Origin: Brachypterus glaber
Lineage: Eukaryota > Arthropoda > Insecta > Coleoptera > Kateretidae
Length of the DNA stretch: 64,000 nt
NCBI GenBank assembly: GCA_958510825.1
Contig: OY294046.1
Location: 52,415,664-52,479,663 of the forward strand
Reading direction: 5' to 3'
In this document: positions 23,593-35,215 of the stretch, in pieces
Position numbering within the stretch: position 1 is the first letter of the stretch
How the letters are laid out: every line of letters begins with the position of its first letter
Translations under genes and position numbers: made by a program
The notes under the pieces: model-generated
What the model was told of the DNA's origin: nothing
Seen by the model: only the letters and a program-made list of their open reading frames with translations
Database searches by the model: none

Positions 23593-24722
23593 TAAATCGT
23601 TTTTTCTGTCTTTAGTTACGGTTTTGTTTGTATTGAATAAGTATTGAATACTTTAATAACGGGTGTTTCACCCGTAAAAAAAAGAAATTATTTTGTTCTT
23701 GCGTTTCTTAATGGACAGAGTTTAAAATACATATGTACGTACACTAGGGTTAAAAGTGATATAATTTTCAATTAATTTAATTGAGCAGGTACAATATCAT
23801 ATGAGCTCATTATGTTTTAGCCTTGAGTGCGTATTAACATAAATCCACCCTGCCCAATCTTAAAAACATTATTTTTATCAAAATTTAATCACGTAGGCAC
23901 TAAAGGATTTTGGGCTAAATGTGCAAAATATTAAAAAAGTGACATCAACTGTACAGATCACATACGAAGTTCTGGCACTAAGTTAGGTATTTTGTCGCTT
24001 AGGGTACTATTAAATGTATAATTGACTGTTAATACTTGCCCCTGTTAACACTAGCCCTCCCTACCCCTACTTTCCCAAAACTTCAGCCCGGAACATACTT
24101 TTTTTTAACTTTTTAACTGCGAATTCTTACATAGAGAAATGCAGAATATGACATAGCAAGTAAGAGAGAGAAAGAAAGCTTTCTATCCTGGAATAAGCCT
24201 AATTGGTGATTTCAAAATGCTCTAATAATTGTGTGTATTGAGTGATGCGCTGAAGCCAAGTTTGCAATAATATAATGGGTTTTAAATAATTTTTATTTAT
24301 TTATTTATCTAATCAATATTAATAAATAAAACCCAAAAATCAGATATTTATAATTTTTTTTATCATTTTGCAATTTTTAAACCAACACTAACTTTTTGTC
24401 ATTTAGGCTAAAATTCGCTATGGATCCATAGGGGATTTTGTGCAAAATAACATGGAAATGTTTTTTTTTTAATCTATAATTAATGGATTTTTTTTATAAT
24501 TATTATTGAAAGGAGGATATTGTCGGGTGACTAACATCTTTACTCTTAATTTTCCTACTCCATAACTTCTCTACTTCATAACAACCCTACTCTATAACAA
24601 CCCTACTCCGTAACATCTCTACTTCATAACATTTCTACTCCCCAACAATTCTACTCCGCACTGTATGCACTTAATAAACCACAAGGAACGCTGTTCTTCT
24701 ATATAATTTTATATTTTTACTA
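23593..24722. repeat. AT-rich sequence with direct repeat and 16-bp minisatellite
   Basis: About 24085-24450 (GAACATACTTTTTTTTAACT through GCCAAGTTTGCAATAATATA) recurs in the same orientation at 27505-27780, beyond the Tc1-like element. From 24540 to 24662 there are 6-7 perfect-length 16-bp units (CTACTCCRTAACAWYY), whose inverted counterpart is at 27345-27470. 24700-24722 is the left copy of a 23-bp flank duplication. Confidence 0.7.
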
Positions 24723-27122
24723 CACTTCTGCTCAAAAATATCGGCCCACCTAAAAAAATACATATTTTCAAATGCTAATAACTCCAAAACTATTCAATAG
24801 ATTTATTTGACCTTTTTTTTATTTTAAAGCTTGAACCTTTAGCTCTTAATTACTGGAATAAAAATTATCAAAAATCTTTTTTTAAACCGGCAGCAATGAA
24901 AATTACACAGCTATGTTTTTTTACTGCTTCTTTCGATATGCGCACGGTTTGCCACTGCATATTTTTTTAGAATTTAATTAATTGATTTTATAGGCCAATT
25001 AAATGGGAGTAATTTCTTTTTTAACTTTTTAATTTTCCTTTTCTCGTTTAGGAGATATACGGTTTTTTCTGAAAATAAACATTTTTGCAAATAACAAAAA
25101 AACTACACAGTGGATTTAATTGATTTATTTTTTAATTTGAAGCTTAAGTCCTTAACTTTTATTTATTTAATTTAAGTTTCTGGTGCAAACATGTTTAAAC
25201 TGGGTTTACATTGCTTAAATAGTCATGTTTTTTTTACCCAAGCTTTTTTGATGCAATTTAACCACAAACTCAAATGTTTCCATAAGTTTTAAAACTTATT
25301 CTAAAAGCCACACTTATTGTGACTGATTCCTTCTTTTATTTTTTATCATAAGTCTTCTCATTTAGGAGAAATTAAAGTTTTTCGGAAAAAGTGACTTTTT
25401 AATCAGTGGGCTAGTGCCACCCCTGTAAAACTGTATATGACGGAAAAGCGTCGATAGAATATAAAGATCTATTGCACTTCTATAACTTTAGCTTAAATAA
25501 ATACATTTAATTAACACGTTTTCTGCGTTAGCAACTTTTTGGTTCCCAGCTCAGACTGCGTTTTGAGGCATATATGTCGAACGAACTTTGCACAGACTGT
25601 TTAAATCTCTAATGGTACTCCAAAAACAAGTTCTAACGTCTTTTTAAGGACTTTTTGCTTTTTAATTTTTTTTAAACAAAATATTTTATCAAATAAAATA
25701 ACAATAAACAAATTTTAAATTTTATTAAAATTATTTATAAACACAAAAAAACGTATTAGACGTGTATGTTTTTTTACAACAATGCTGTTTTTCGTTATTA
25801 TTAGTTACATTACATTATGGTCAATAAAACATTCAATTTAATTTAACAAAACACTAAAACTAACCAACATTACACGGTTGAGGCTAGGTTATCAATGTGT
25901 ATACACTATAGTTAAAATTTATCTACATAAATATTATAGACGTTATAGTCATATCTCCCAATGTTTTTCATACAGAATTAGGTTTTAAAAATGGTTTGAG
26001 GCAGCTGTATATCCCATGCCTGGCAGCATTTACTCCTATTCTTTTCAAAATAATAATTCCATTCCTTTTTTTGTACATTTTCCAATTTTTTTTTCACAAA
26101 TATTCCATACCGTAATTTAACACAACAATAGTTCAGAACCACACAATTATAGTCCAGCCACATATATTCCATAAGCAGTTTATTTTAAAAAATATGTATT
26201 ATTTTTCCTCAAAACGTTGGAATACTCTTCTTACCGCTGCTCTCGTAATATTTAACTGTTGAGCAACATAACGCTGACTGTGCCCTTCTTGTAGCAGAGC
26301 TACAGCTTGGGCAGCTACTTCCGGACTTGTTTCCATTTAAATAATACAATTAAATAAAATTTTAACGAGTTAAAAAAGTATTTTCACATAAGTGACAAGT
26401 CTTGTCAATCATAAAAAAGTTAGTTACAGGGGTGGCACTAGCCCACCACTTAAAAAGTCCTTATTTACCAAAAAATCATAATTTCTCCTAAATGAGAAGA
26501 CTTATGATAAAAAATAAAAGACGGAATCAGTCACAATAAGTGTGGCTATTAGAATAAGTTTTAAAACTTATGGAAAGATTTGAGTTTGTTGCAACAAAAA
26601 AGATCGAGTAAAAAAAACATGACTATTTAAGCAATGTAAACTCAGTTTAAACATGTTTCCAACAGAAACCTAAATTAAATAAATAAAAGTTTACGATTTT
26701 AGCTTCAAATTAAAAAAAAAATCAATTAAATCCATTGCGTAGTTTTTTTGTTACTTGCAAAAATGTAAATTTTTAGAAAAAACCTTATATCTCCTAAACG
26801 AGAAAAGGAAAATTAAAAAATTTAAAAAGAGATTACTTCCATTTAATTAGGCTATAAAATCAATTAATTAAATTGTAAAAAAATATGCAGTGGCGAACCA
26901 TGCGCATATCGAAAGGTGCAGTAAAAAAACATAGCTGTGCACTTTTCATTGCTGCCGGTATAAAAAAAGATGTTTGATAATTTTTATTCCAGTAAGTAAG
27001 AGCTAAAAGTTCAAGCTTCAAAATAAAAAAAAGATCGAATAAATCCATTAAATAGTTTTGGAGATATTTGCATTCAAAAATGTGTATTTTTTTAGGTGGG
27101 CCGATATTTTTGAGCAGAAGTG
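24723..27122 (-). mobile_element. Tc1-like element with 0.7-kb inverted repeats, copy 1
   Basis: The ends CACTTCTGCTCAAAAATATC and inverse extend into inverted repeats of about 706 bp (24723-25428) and 699 bp (26424-27122), far longer than the usual 20-250 bp for Tc1. The interior keeps only the transposase start on the minus strand (ATG at 26336; [20 protein letters not shown] and the first helix-turn-helix, to about 26207). Beyond that comes about 330 bp unrelated to the sister copy at 60879-63435. A 64-codon minus-strand frame (26172-25978) in that segment has a faint resemblance to Tc1 transposase C-termini (EWNYY, CCQAW) but is not convincing. The element is flanked by a 23-bp direct duplication rather than a bare TA. 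Confidence 0.85.
26207..26336 (-). pseudogene. Tc1-like transposase N-terminal remnant
   Basis: The 43-codon remnant encodes the first DNA-binding helix-turn-helix ([20 protein letters not shown]) of a Tc1-family transposase, identical over this stretch to the copy starting at 62642 except near its end. The second DNA-binding subdomain and the DDE domain are gone. Confidence 0.85.
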
Positions 27123-28375
27123 TATATAATTTTATATTTTTACTAGAAAGTGCTGGTCCATACGTAAAAATCTATAATAATCGCAATCGCAAATGTGTTA
27201 TTTAAGTAGTCTGTTTGCCCGCGATCTAATAACGTGTATTAATAAATAAGTAATTAATACACTAAATACACATTTGACAGTGACTTACCATGACAAATAT
27301 TTATTTTTTGAGTTATGTCAAGTGGCTAATCGAGTCCACATAGTACGGAGTAGAGTTGTTGGGGAGTAGAGATGTTATGGAGTAGAGATGTTACGAAGTA
27401 GGGTTGTTGTAGAGTAGGGATGTTATGGAGTAGGGATAAGGGAGTAGGGAAATTGAGAGTAGAGAGGTTAGTCTGTCATATTGTCTACTATCCCAATATT
27501 TCATCCCTGAACATACTTTGTTTTAAACTTTTTTAACTGCGAATTCTTACATAAAGAAATGCAGTATATGACAACATTACAAGTAAGAGTGTGAAAAAGA
27601 ATAACTCTAATTGGTGATTTAAAAATCGCGCTCTTGATTAAGGCACGGAAGCCAAATTTGCAAGAATATAATGGGTTTTGATATTTTTTATCTGATCAAT
27701 ATTACCAAATAAAACCTAGAAATAAGTTATTCGTCATTTTTTTCATCATTTTGCAATTTTTAAACCAATTTTTTTTTCATTTAGCCCAATAACCCTACGG
27801 AAATGGACATTTTTTTATTATTATTATTATTACTAGAGGAGAATATCGTTTTAACATGCTCTTTTCAATAATAATTTTTTTAAAAGTCCATTTCCTTAAG
27901 GAATTTACGTTTTAAGAATGAACACATACCATGTGTTAAGACCATTAATAAATTTAAAAATCGAAATGGTTCGTCGTATAAATGGATTTATTATTTATCC
28001 ATCAACTTTTTATTAGCTATTTTGTTCATAAAATTTCAATTACCAAAGTTCAGGTCAGTAATCAAACTCTTTTGGTCAAAAATCTGTCACAAGAAAATCA
28101 ATTACAACATTTTAGTCTCATTATTCTACATAATATAATAATGATAATCTTAATGTATATAATACAATATTGCATATTAAAACAAGCTGTGAAGATATGT
28201 AATGCTATGCATTCCATTATATATTATTCACAGTAAATGGTATATTGCACTTATTAAAAAAAATATGTAAAAAAAATATCTTTTTTTGAAAAACGAAACG
28301 CTTAAAGAAAAAATTAAATTTTTTTTCAAAAATTTTTAATTTTTTTTTTTAATTTTCAATTTTTTTTAATTTTCT
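27123..28375. repeat. Flank duplication, inverted minisatellite and direct repeat
   Basis: 27123-27145 is the right copy of the 23-bp flank duplication. 27345-27470 is the 16-bp minisatellite in inverse orientation (GGAGTAGAGATGTTAT). 27505-27780 is the right copy of the direct repeat seen at 24085. The remainder to 28375 is AT-rich. The frame at 27982 shows no family features and is not called a gene. Confidence 0.65.
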
Positions 28376-28388
28376 TTTTGCGAAAAAC

Positions 28389-28435
<47 letters not shown>
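28389..28435. repeat. (AT)n microsatellite
   Basis: An uninterrupted AT dinucleotide run of about 23 units. Confidence 0.95.
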
Positions 28436-28439
<4 letters not shown>

Positions 28440-28464
28440 TAATATAATAATTTTTATTTTTAAA

Positions 28465-28720
28465 AAAAGTTTAACCCCCATAACTTTTTTGTTTTTGGGG
28501 GATTACTTTGAAAAACAATAGGGATCTTCCCCTCATAGAACTTGATTTTTCCTGAAAATTTCGAGTCGATCGGATAATTCGTTCTGGAGTTATCGTGTCT
28601 ACAAAAATCGTGACATCGGACAGACGGACGGACATTTTCCAAGTTTCTTATTTTTTCAGGAAACACATTTGTATCCAAAAGTTTTTTGTCCAGGACGTTT
28701 TTTTGACGGTTTTGGGAAAT
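28465..28720. repeat. Repeat fragment with CGGACAGACGGACGGACA motif
   Basis: It contains GGAGTTATCGTGTCTACAAA then the CAGACGGACGGACA run. Related motifs (GTCCGTCTGTCTGT next to CGATAACTC) occur near 36065-36110 and near 52210-52255. This is a dispersed repeat signature; the frame at 28460 minus is its translation. Confidence 0.55.
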
Positions 28721-28771
28721 TCGAAACTACCGTAGGTATAATATTATTCTAGCGCAGGCGCTGTGAATAAT

Positions 28772-29400
28772 ACAGGGTGTCTCAACGAAGCCGAGTCGGT
28801 CGTTATATAGTATACAATTTAGAGAAAAACTTTAATAAGAAAAGTTGTATGGTTTCAAAAAAGGCACATTTTAAAACTATTTTATAATATACAGGATGGT
28901 CCTCTTAGGGTGGGTAACATCTGACCTATTACTTTAAAATGGAATGGTATATTTTTTATTGTGTCATCTTATTTCTCATTAAAATGCCTTTATTTTGATA
29001 TCATATTATATGGGTTTATTATTTATAGTTTTTGAGATATAATTTTTTTTTTTTTTTGAGAAAAAATGCACTTTTAGTGATAAAATAAAACCTTCTCCAA
29101 TTTCTTTATTTTTTGTCAAAAATTACTAAAATTTTGCAAGCTTATCATAAAAGGGTGCATCTAATTTTATGTACCAAAAATAAAATATTTTATACAGGGC
29201 GTTTAAAATAAATATTCAAACTTTTGGATATTCTAACATAAAAAACTCTATTTTTTTAAATGGAATGCTATTTTTTATTAACTCGTTAAATGTAGAATAA
29301 AATTCTGAATAAGATAGATCTCTTTAGCGGTTTTTAAAATAATTAAGTTTAAAAAAAATAAAGTTGTCAATTTCAAGATTTTTTTTTATTTTTTTTTAAT
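28772..29400. repeat. CAGGGTGTCTC-ended repeat mosaic
   Basis: Three TATACAGG-type starts (CAGGGTGTCTCAACGAAG at 28773, CAGGATGGTCCTC near 28893, CAGGGCGTTTAAAATA near 29194) follow each other. This suggests nested or tandem elements of the TA-inserted family. No transposase is readable. Confidence 0.45.
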
Positions 29401-30604
29401 AAGAAGGCCGTAGAATTTACACAGGCTCGCGTAATAAGCATAGTACATAAGAATGCATCAATTGCAAAAATGTTACCAATGAATAACACAAAATAGCGAA
29501 TTTTTATTTTACCTATTTGGTACCAACGAAAATTGTGCTTTTATTGATATGTACCTCCTAGAATTTTACTATTAGGTACTATTACATATTATTAAAAGTC
29601 CAAACGAAAGATGGGTAATGAGGACCGTTAAAATTAGATCTACAGTGATATCTCTTTCTAACAGTTTAGCCAACGTAAGGAAGACAAAGTAATCAGAGAA
29701 GCCAATATAACCAGTAAAAACTATTTATATTTACCTTATTTATTTTAACCCAAATTTAATTTTATATTATTCACTTAAAAAAATAAATTAATAATTATTA
29801 TTATACTATTAACGCCATCTTTTCACAAAAACTGGAACTTACTGTCGTTTATGAGGTTCTTTTTGTTTTTACTACTATTTCCATCTGTTCACAAAACTGG
29901 AACTTTTAGCGTTGATTTTTACCTAGAACGTTTTCAACAAATGGACTCGCCGAGAAAAATGTCCTATTGAAAATTTCAGAATGAGACTTTTTTAAATTAG
30001 AATTTGATTGGTGTTTGAGCTTCGGTTCGGTTCTGTAATTTGTAACTTAAGAAATATAACAGAAAACAATCTTAAAATATGAAAACTACGTGTTAAGTGT
30101 ATGAAACGAAAGTGTTCAATGAATTTCAAGATCAATGCACTTCTGCAGTACTGTTTATGCTCAATAACTGTTTAATTTTTTTGGGAATTCTTTTTTTTTT
30201 TTTCATTTTAAATGGACGGTTTTAAAATAAATGTTTCCGAAAAATATGATTTTATATTTAAAACGATGTAGTGCATCTGAATAAATTTTTAATTTAAAAT
30301 TAGAAACTGCTTATTTTATTTAATTAAGTACACTAGTTTGCAAGGTTTTTACCCCTCAAATTGTGGGCCTCAATTATTCAGTTATTTGGGTAATTTGAGA
30401 TTCTGAATCCGAATTTCTCAATGGTTTACCTTAAATGCATTATGATTAAGCCCTAAGAGAGCTACAGCCGTTCAAAGACGGACATATTAAATGTGGCACA
30501 AAAAAAGCTCCAATAAAATTTAAATTCTGTAGGGCGATTATTTATTTAAAACTAAGCAAAAAAGTATTCTTTACCGAAACACCTATATTTAATATTACAA
30601 ACCA
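29401..30604. other. AT-rich intergenic stretch
   Basis: A 50-bp module at 29412-29470 (ACAGGCTCGCGTAATAAGCA then GTACATAAGAATGC) is shared with 58021-58070 in ST6Gal intron 2. A near-duplicate pair (ACAAAAACTGGAACTTACTG and ACAAAACTGGAACTTTTAGC) lies at 29825 and 29892. Nothing else is recognised. Confidence 0.5.
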
Positions 30605-30609
30605 AACAA

Positions 30610-30905
30610 AAACTTGGCGCCCCTAGAAAAACAAAATTGGCGCCCAAAAAAATACCCTCAAATATCTTTGTCCCTGACGGTTTCTACCAAACTTGGCGCC
30701 CGTGCAAGAAAAAATTGGCACCCCCAAAGAATACCCCCTCAAGAAAAAAGCTTTGTCCCTGACGGTTTCTACCAACCTTCTAGGCGCCCCTACAAAAAAG
30801 AATTGGCTTGGCGCACCCAAAAATTACTCTTACGAAAAAAAGCTTTGTCCCCGACGGTTTCTACTACCAAACTTGGCGCATCTCTAAACCTCTAACAAAA
30901 AAATT
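30610..30905. repeat. About 85-bp tandem repeat with GGCGCC cores
   Basis: Three and a half units share TTTGTCCCTGACGGTTTCTA followed by CCAA then CTTGGCGCC, spaced 80-90 bp. The open frames on both strands at 30614-30895 are translations of this array. Base composition (C-rich on the plus strand) differs sharply from the surroundings. Confidence 0.8.
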
Positions 30906-30992
30906 GGCGATAAGGGGGGGGGGTAATTACCCCCATTACCGCCCCCTCATCTACGCCGCTGTTTATTATTATATTTCTACTGACAAGTGTTA

Positions 30993-31448
30993 TCATTTTT
31001 TTGTGCAGTCGGGGCAAATTTTGACGTCACAATCTGCACAAATGTACTTTTGGCGCATGTTGCAACTCGTATGGCTTTGACGGTCTCGTGCTTTTGCGCA
31101 GAAGCTGCATCTTATCACTGACTTGTTTCTTGTAGTATCGCTCCAAATTTTATATTAAGTCCCAGAATTCTACCAATACTTTCCCGAAGATACATCGGCA
31201 AAATTATCCAAGACCGTCGTTCTTCCATATAGGGTTTCATAAGCGACAATGCTAAAGTTTTTATAGGTATATCTATTTAAAATATTTTCTTTGTCTCTAG
31301 CTTCGGACCCATTCAAAAGAACTAGCGTATTTACTCCTACAATATCTAAAAGTCAATAACATAAATAAAAGGTCCTCCTGACTACAGAGAATTGGCGACA
31401 GAGCTTATCCAAACAATCCACTCCTCCTTTTGTGGCTTTTTTAAACTA
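30993..31448 (-). pseudogene. piggyBac transposase C-terminal fossil
   Basis: One minus-strand frame from about 31448 to a stop at 30993 reads as the end of a piggyBac-family transposase. It opens with KKATKGGVDCLDKLC, matching the conserved KGGVDxxD box that holds a catalytic aspartate. A helical stretch follows (DIVGVNTLVLLN). It ends in a cysteine-rich domain with the pattern C-x2-C-x11-C-x7-C-x2-C-x4-C-x2-C (30996-31109), like the DNA-binding zinc domain at the C-terminus of piggyBac transposases. Three in-frame stops (after FYLCY, YW and NSGT) show it is dead. The N-terminal two thirds, including the first two catalytic aspartates, are absent, and no TTAA-flanked ends were identified nearby. 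Confidence 0.85.
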
Positions 31449-32965
31449 AACACCATATAATATATATAATATCATATTATGATTAATAAGGGCCACTTGC
31501 CACTAAGCCTAAAACGCACTTGGGTGTACCTTATGAATAGTAAGGAAGGTAGACGGTGGGTAGGGAAAAGTATTATCCTGTTGGCATCCGTTTTTTTCTT
31601 AGTGGAACTTGCAGAGAACTGTTTAAACCCATTTTTCTCGAACTATTGACCTTTGATCAATAGGCCCAATATGTTTTTTTTACGTAAAATTAATCAAGAA
31701 ATAATATTTTCCTAATTTAATTTTTTTATGATATAAAAAAATTTGAGGGTGATGGAGACAAACGGCCTTCGGATTTGGATTCAGCGACCCAAAATTAGTA
31801 TAAACCTATAGAATCTCAGTTATCTTCAGATTTGTTGACCAGTGTTATTCATGTATTAAATAAGGAATATGTAAAAGTAGAGTTAATTTAAAAAAAAATA
31901 TTTTAAAATTCTTTAACTGTACTTTTAAATATTTCTTATTTAATATATAAATAATTTGTGAACCAATTAATTAATATAATCATATTCCGATGTTTTATTA
32001 TTTATATTTAAATGATTCAACTTTTAACCTTGCATATAAAAGACAATACTTATTCATTTTGTTTTTCTTTTTTAAAAATATGCACCTATCAGTTAAAATA
32101 CATCAAGGAAGTTATAAATAACACAAAAGAACAATTTTTTTTTAATCGGAAAATCATTAAAAATGAAGATGTGATGAATTTTTAAATTTAAATATTGTTT
32201 AAAGTTTACATCAGAATTATTATAATTATAAGATTATGAATTTACGAGAATTAAATGATTTTGTGGAAAAAATATCGTATCTTAATTAACGCAATTTATA
32301 TTCAGTTTTCTAAAATATTTAACTATTATTCAGTTTTATTGTACTCCTCGCAGATTTACAACAGAGGAGTAAAGTGTGGCACTAGGGTGGTCCAAAAAAA
32401 GTAATTTACTTAATCTTTTCTACGTGTACAAATTGGAGGTAATCCTGAGGAAACCTTTAAAAGTTACGAGGTAATCTGAAGGAAATCTTTTAAGATTTTC
32501 TCCTTTTCAGGGGAAATCTTAAAAACTGGAGCTAATCTTTGGAGGTAATCTGGAGGAAATCTTCTTAAGGTGTAGTAATTTTGTCAGCGGTTTACCCCTC
32601 GTTTTGACGTTTCTTAAAAATATTTTGACGTTGAAAAAAAAATCAAGTTTTATAATTATTAAAATCGTACCTGTGATTAAAAACCAAAACCTGCTTGGTA
32701 AAAGCTTAAAATTTAAAACCTAAAACAAAACCGAATAAATACGTCAATGCTTTTAAAATAAATAACAAAAAAATAAAATAATTAAAACTATATGGAAAAT
32801 TTTTGTGGTTGGAAATCTGCAAGTTGTCCTTTTGTAAAGAAATTGAAATGTTTAGTCTTTGTTTTTAAAATTTAATATATGTTTATAAAATACATATGTT
32901 GCTAATTGTTTATATTGCATACCAAATGAAAAGCAAATAATATACAAATCTACCTAAAAATTATA
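31449..32965. other. AT-rich stretch with short repeat remnants
   Basis: It contains a fragment starting AAGGGCCACTTGCC (31488), resembling one end of the MITE at 60647. There is also one copy of the shared GGATTTGGATTCAGCGACCC motif (31774-31800). A small cluster of GGAGGTAATCTGGAGGAAAT units lies at 32430-32570. No gene is supported. Confidence 0.5.
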
Positions 32966-33792
32966 CAGGGTGGCTCATAAGTCGCTTTACCATTTAAAAA
33001 TTTAATAACATTTTTGTTTTTCAACTTTTTTGTTCATTTTATTACGATACTTTTTTGCAGGAAATAGATTTTTTTTAACCATTTATGAAAAATCATGTTT
33101 TTAAAATGACGTCCATTTTCGGCTTTGCAAGCACGAGCTCTTTTTACGATGTTTTCCATGACGGCTCTTAACATGTATGGCTCCAGCTAGGGTCGTGCAT
33201 CAACGTGAATTGCAACCCCCTCAGGGTCACGGTTTGGTGCGGTGTAAGCTCCCAAATGATAATCGGGCCTTACTTCTGCGAGGAAAGTGGCAATGCAGTT
33301 ACGGTGAACGGCAACAGATATAGCGCCATGCTGGAAAATTTTGTGCGCCCTGCAGTGGGGGATATGCCAGAGACTTGTGTCATGGTGGCAGCAAGATGAG
33401 GCAACTGCCCATACGGCCAGAGCCGCAATGCCTTTTTTAATTCAGATTTTCGAAGAGCGAATAATTTCGCAAAATTCGGATTTTCATTGTCCCTCACGAT
33501 CGCCTGATTTGACAGTACCGGACTTTTTTCTTTGGGGCTGCCTGAAGGCTCGGGTATACGTCAACAAGCCCAGGACTATCCAATAGCTTAAGCCAGACAT
33601 GTTAAGGGCCGTCGTGGAAAATGTCGTGAAAAGAGCACGTACTTGCGAAGCGGAAAATGAACATCATTTAAAATATATTATTTTGCATTCAAAGTTAACA
33701 AAAAAAACTGTACTTTATATCCTAAAAAAAAATAAACAAAAAAAATTGACAAACAAAAAAGTTATTCATTTTCTAAATGGTAAAGCGACTTA
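32966..33792 (+). mobile_element. Snap-back mariner-type element, copy 2
   Basis: It starts CAGGGTGGCTCATAAGTCGC after TA; the right end has lost its last 12 or so bases. The plus strand encodes the middle and C-terminal part of a mariner-superfamily transposase: VTVWCGVSSQMIIGPYF, then WWQQDEATAHTARAAM with the second catalytic aspartate, then SPDLTVPDFFLWG with the third acidic residue 36 residues later, then KARVYVNKPRTIQ. A frame change falls near 33345-33390, and a stop follows PRTIQ. The first 200 bp is an inverted copy of the last 200 bp, including coding sequence, and replaces the transposase N-terminus. It is therefore inactive. Confidence 0.85.
33205..33665 (+). pseudogene. Mariner-superfamily transposase fragment
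   Basis: Reading from the VTVWCGV region to the VVKRARTCEAEN tail gives about 150 codons in two frames. The QQD and SPD catalytic positions are kept, but the paired helix-turn-helix region and the first catalytic aspartate are missing. The closest match from memory is the widespread insect family with QQDGATAHTAR and RSPDL-x3-DFFLWG. Stop codons and a frameshift make it a pseudogene. Confidence 0.85.
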
Positions 33793-33817
33793 TTATTCTT
33801 AATTATAATAAGGTATA

Positions 33818-34882
33818 CAGGATGTCCATTAAATGATGTCATTAATAAGGGGTGATTCTACATAGGAAAATATGAAAAAAAGTTCGTATAAACATGTCTA
33901 AAAATGAGTCGTAAGGGAGCTAAGCCCCTTTGAAAATGGCTAAAAAAAATCGGTTTTTATTTAATAACTCAGGAACGCTTTAAGGTACAGCAACGAGATT
34001 TTGAATGTAAATTAACCTTAATAAGGCCCATCTTCGTATGTTATCTTCATGCACTTATTTTAAACAGGGGTGTGCGAAATTGGGGGCCTTATTAGTTTTT
34101 TGTCCCAAACTTTTTTCTGTGTAACTCTTTTGTAATTTTATATTTGGAATATAATTCCTCAGGTCAAAATACATAAAAAAGGTACTCTTGTTCCAATATT
34201 GTAGGATTAACCATTTTAGAAAAAAACTAAGAAAAAAAGTTTCTATACACGTAGGTCAAAAAATCGCTTTTTAAGCTACTATGGCCCTTTTAAAATGGTG
34301 CATTATTAGGATAGATCCCTTAGGATTGATTTTTGGAAGTACCTGTATATGAGATGTTTTTTCTTAGTTTTTGATGTAAATTCACATTGCATCATTGAAA
34401 TTTAGGTTTGGACTTTTTAGTATTTAATTTTTCGTCCTCGAATCGAATCGAAGTTCACCTTCAAATTAATTTTTCTCGAAAACGGTGAATCTCACAGTAT
34501 TGGAACAAGAGTAACTTTTTTATGTATTTTGACCTGAGGAATCATATTCCAAAAATAAAATTACAAAGAAGTTACACAGAAAAAAGTTTGGAACAAAAAA
34601 CTAATAAGGCCCCCCAATTTTGCTTACCCCTGGTTAAAATAAGTAAATGAAGATAGCATACGAAGATGGGCCTTATTAAGGTTAGTTTACATTCAAAAAC
34701 CTCGTTGCTATCTCAAAGCGTTCCTGAGTTATTAAATAAAAACCGAATTTTTTAGCCGCTTTCAAAGGGGCACATCTCCCTTATGACGCATTTTTAGACA
34801 TATGTTTATAGGGACTTTTTTTCATATTTTCCAATATAGAATTACCGCTTAAAATTAATGACATCATTTACTCGACATCCTG
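33818..34882. mobile_element. 1.07-kb foldback element with CAGGATGTC ends
   Basis: The ends CAGGATGTCCATTAAATGAT and ATCATTTACTCGACATCCTG are inverted copies flanked by TA. The inverted similarity continues inward along almost the whole length (for example GGGAGCTAAGCCCCTTTGAA near 33915 against the complement near 34770). Only a short central region is unpaired, and it contains no transposase. It shares internal modules with 6853-7601 and 52816-53964. Confidence 0.8.
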
Positions 34883-34984
34883 TATAGACAAATGTAGTAA
34901 AGGGGAGAAAATATAATATTGGGGACAATCATAATAATATTCTACCACTACCTCAATACTATTTAATAATAGTTATTAATGGTA

Positions 34985-35215
34985 CTAGTGGGTAAAGTAA
35001 GATATTGACCATGAGAAAATTAACCTGCGAGGCGTCAGCCAAGCAGGTTAATTTTCGAGAGGGCAATATCGGTTTACCCATGAGTGCCATACAAGGTTTT
35101 ATCCAATAAATAGCTTAGGAATTCATATTTTTATTAAAAGTTTTAATGACATTTACAAGAAAATAATTTGACAAGTGACAGTTGAGTGGATAAAATAAAT
35201 AATTATCCACTCAAT
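34985..35215. repeat. Palindrome around AAAATTAACCTGC and adjacent hairpin
   Basis: GTGGGTAAAGTAAGATATTG then GAAAATTAACCTGCGAGGC is mirrored by GCCAAGCAGGTTAATTTTCG then CAATATCGGTTTACCCAT, with a short CpG-containing centre. A separate small hairpin (TTGAGTGGATA and TATCCACTCAA) is at 35182-35213. Confidence 0.7.

Noticed and set aside
25978..26172. 64-codon frame in Tc1-like copy 1 as a transposase C-terminus
   Set aside because: Only a few residues (EWN, CQA) resemble Tc1 C-termini and no SPDLNPIE-type box is present, so it was not called a gene.
26860..27048. 62-codon minus-strand frame identical to one at 63173-63361
   Set aside because: Both lie inside the terminal inverted repeats of the two Tc1-like elements. 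Identity reflects transposon copies, not a conserved gene.
30614..30895. 93-codon frame and its shadows on both strands
   Set aside because: They are translations of an 85-bp tandem repeat, open in several frames because of its composition.
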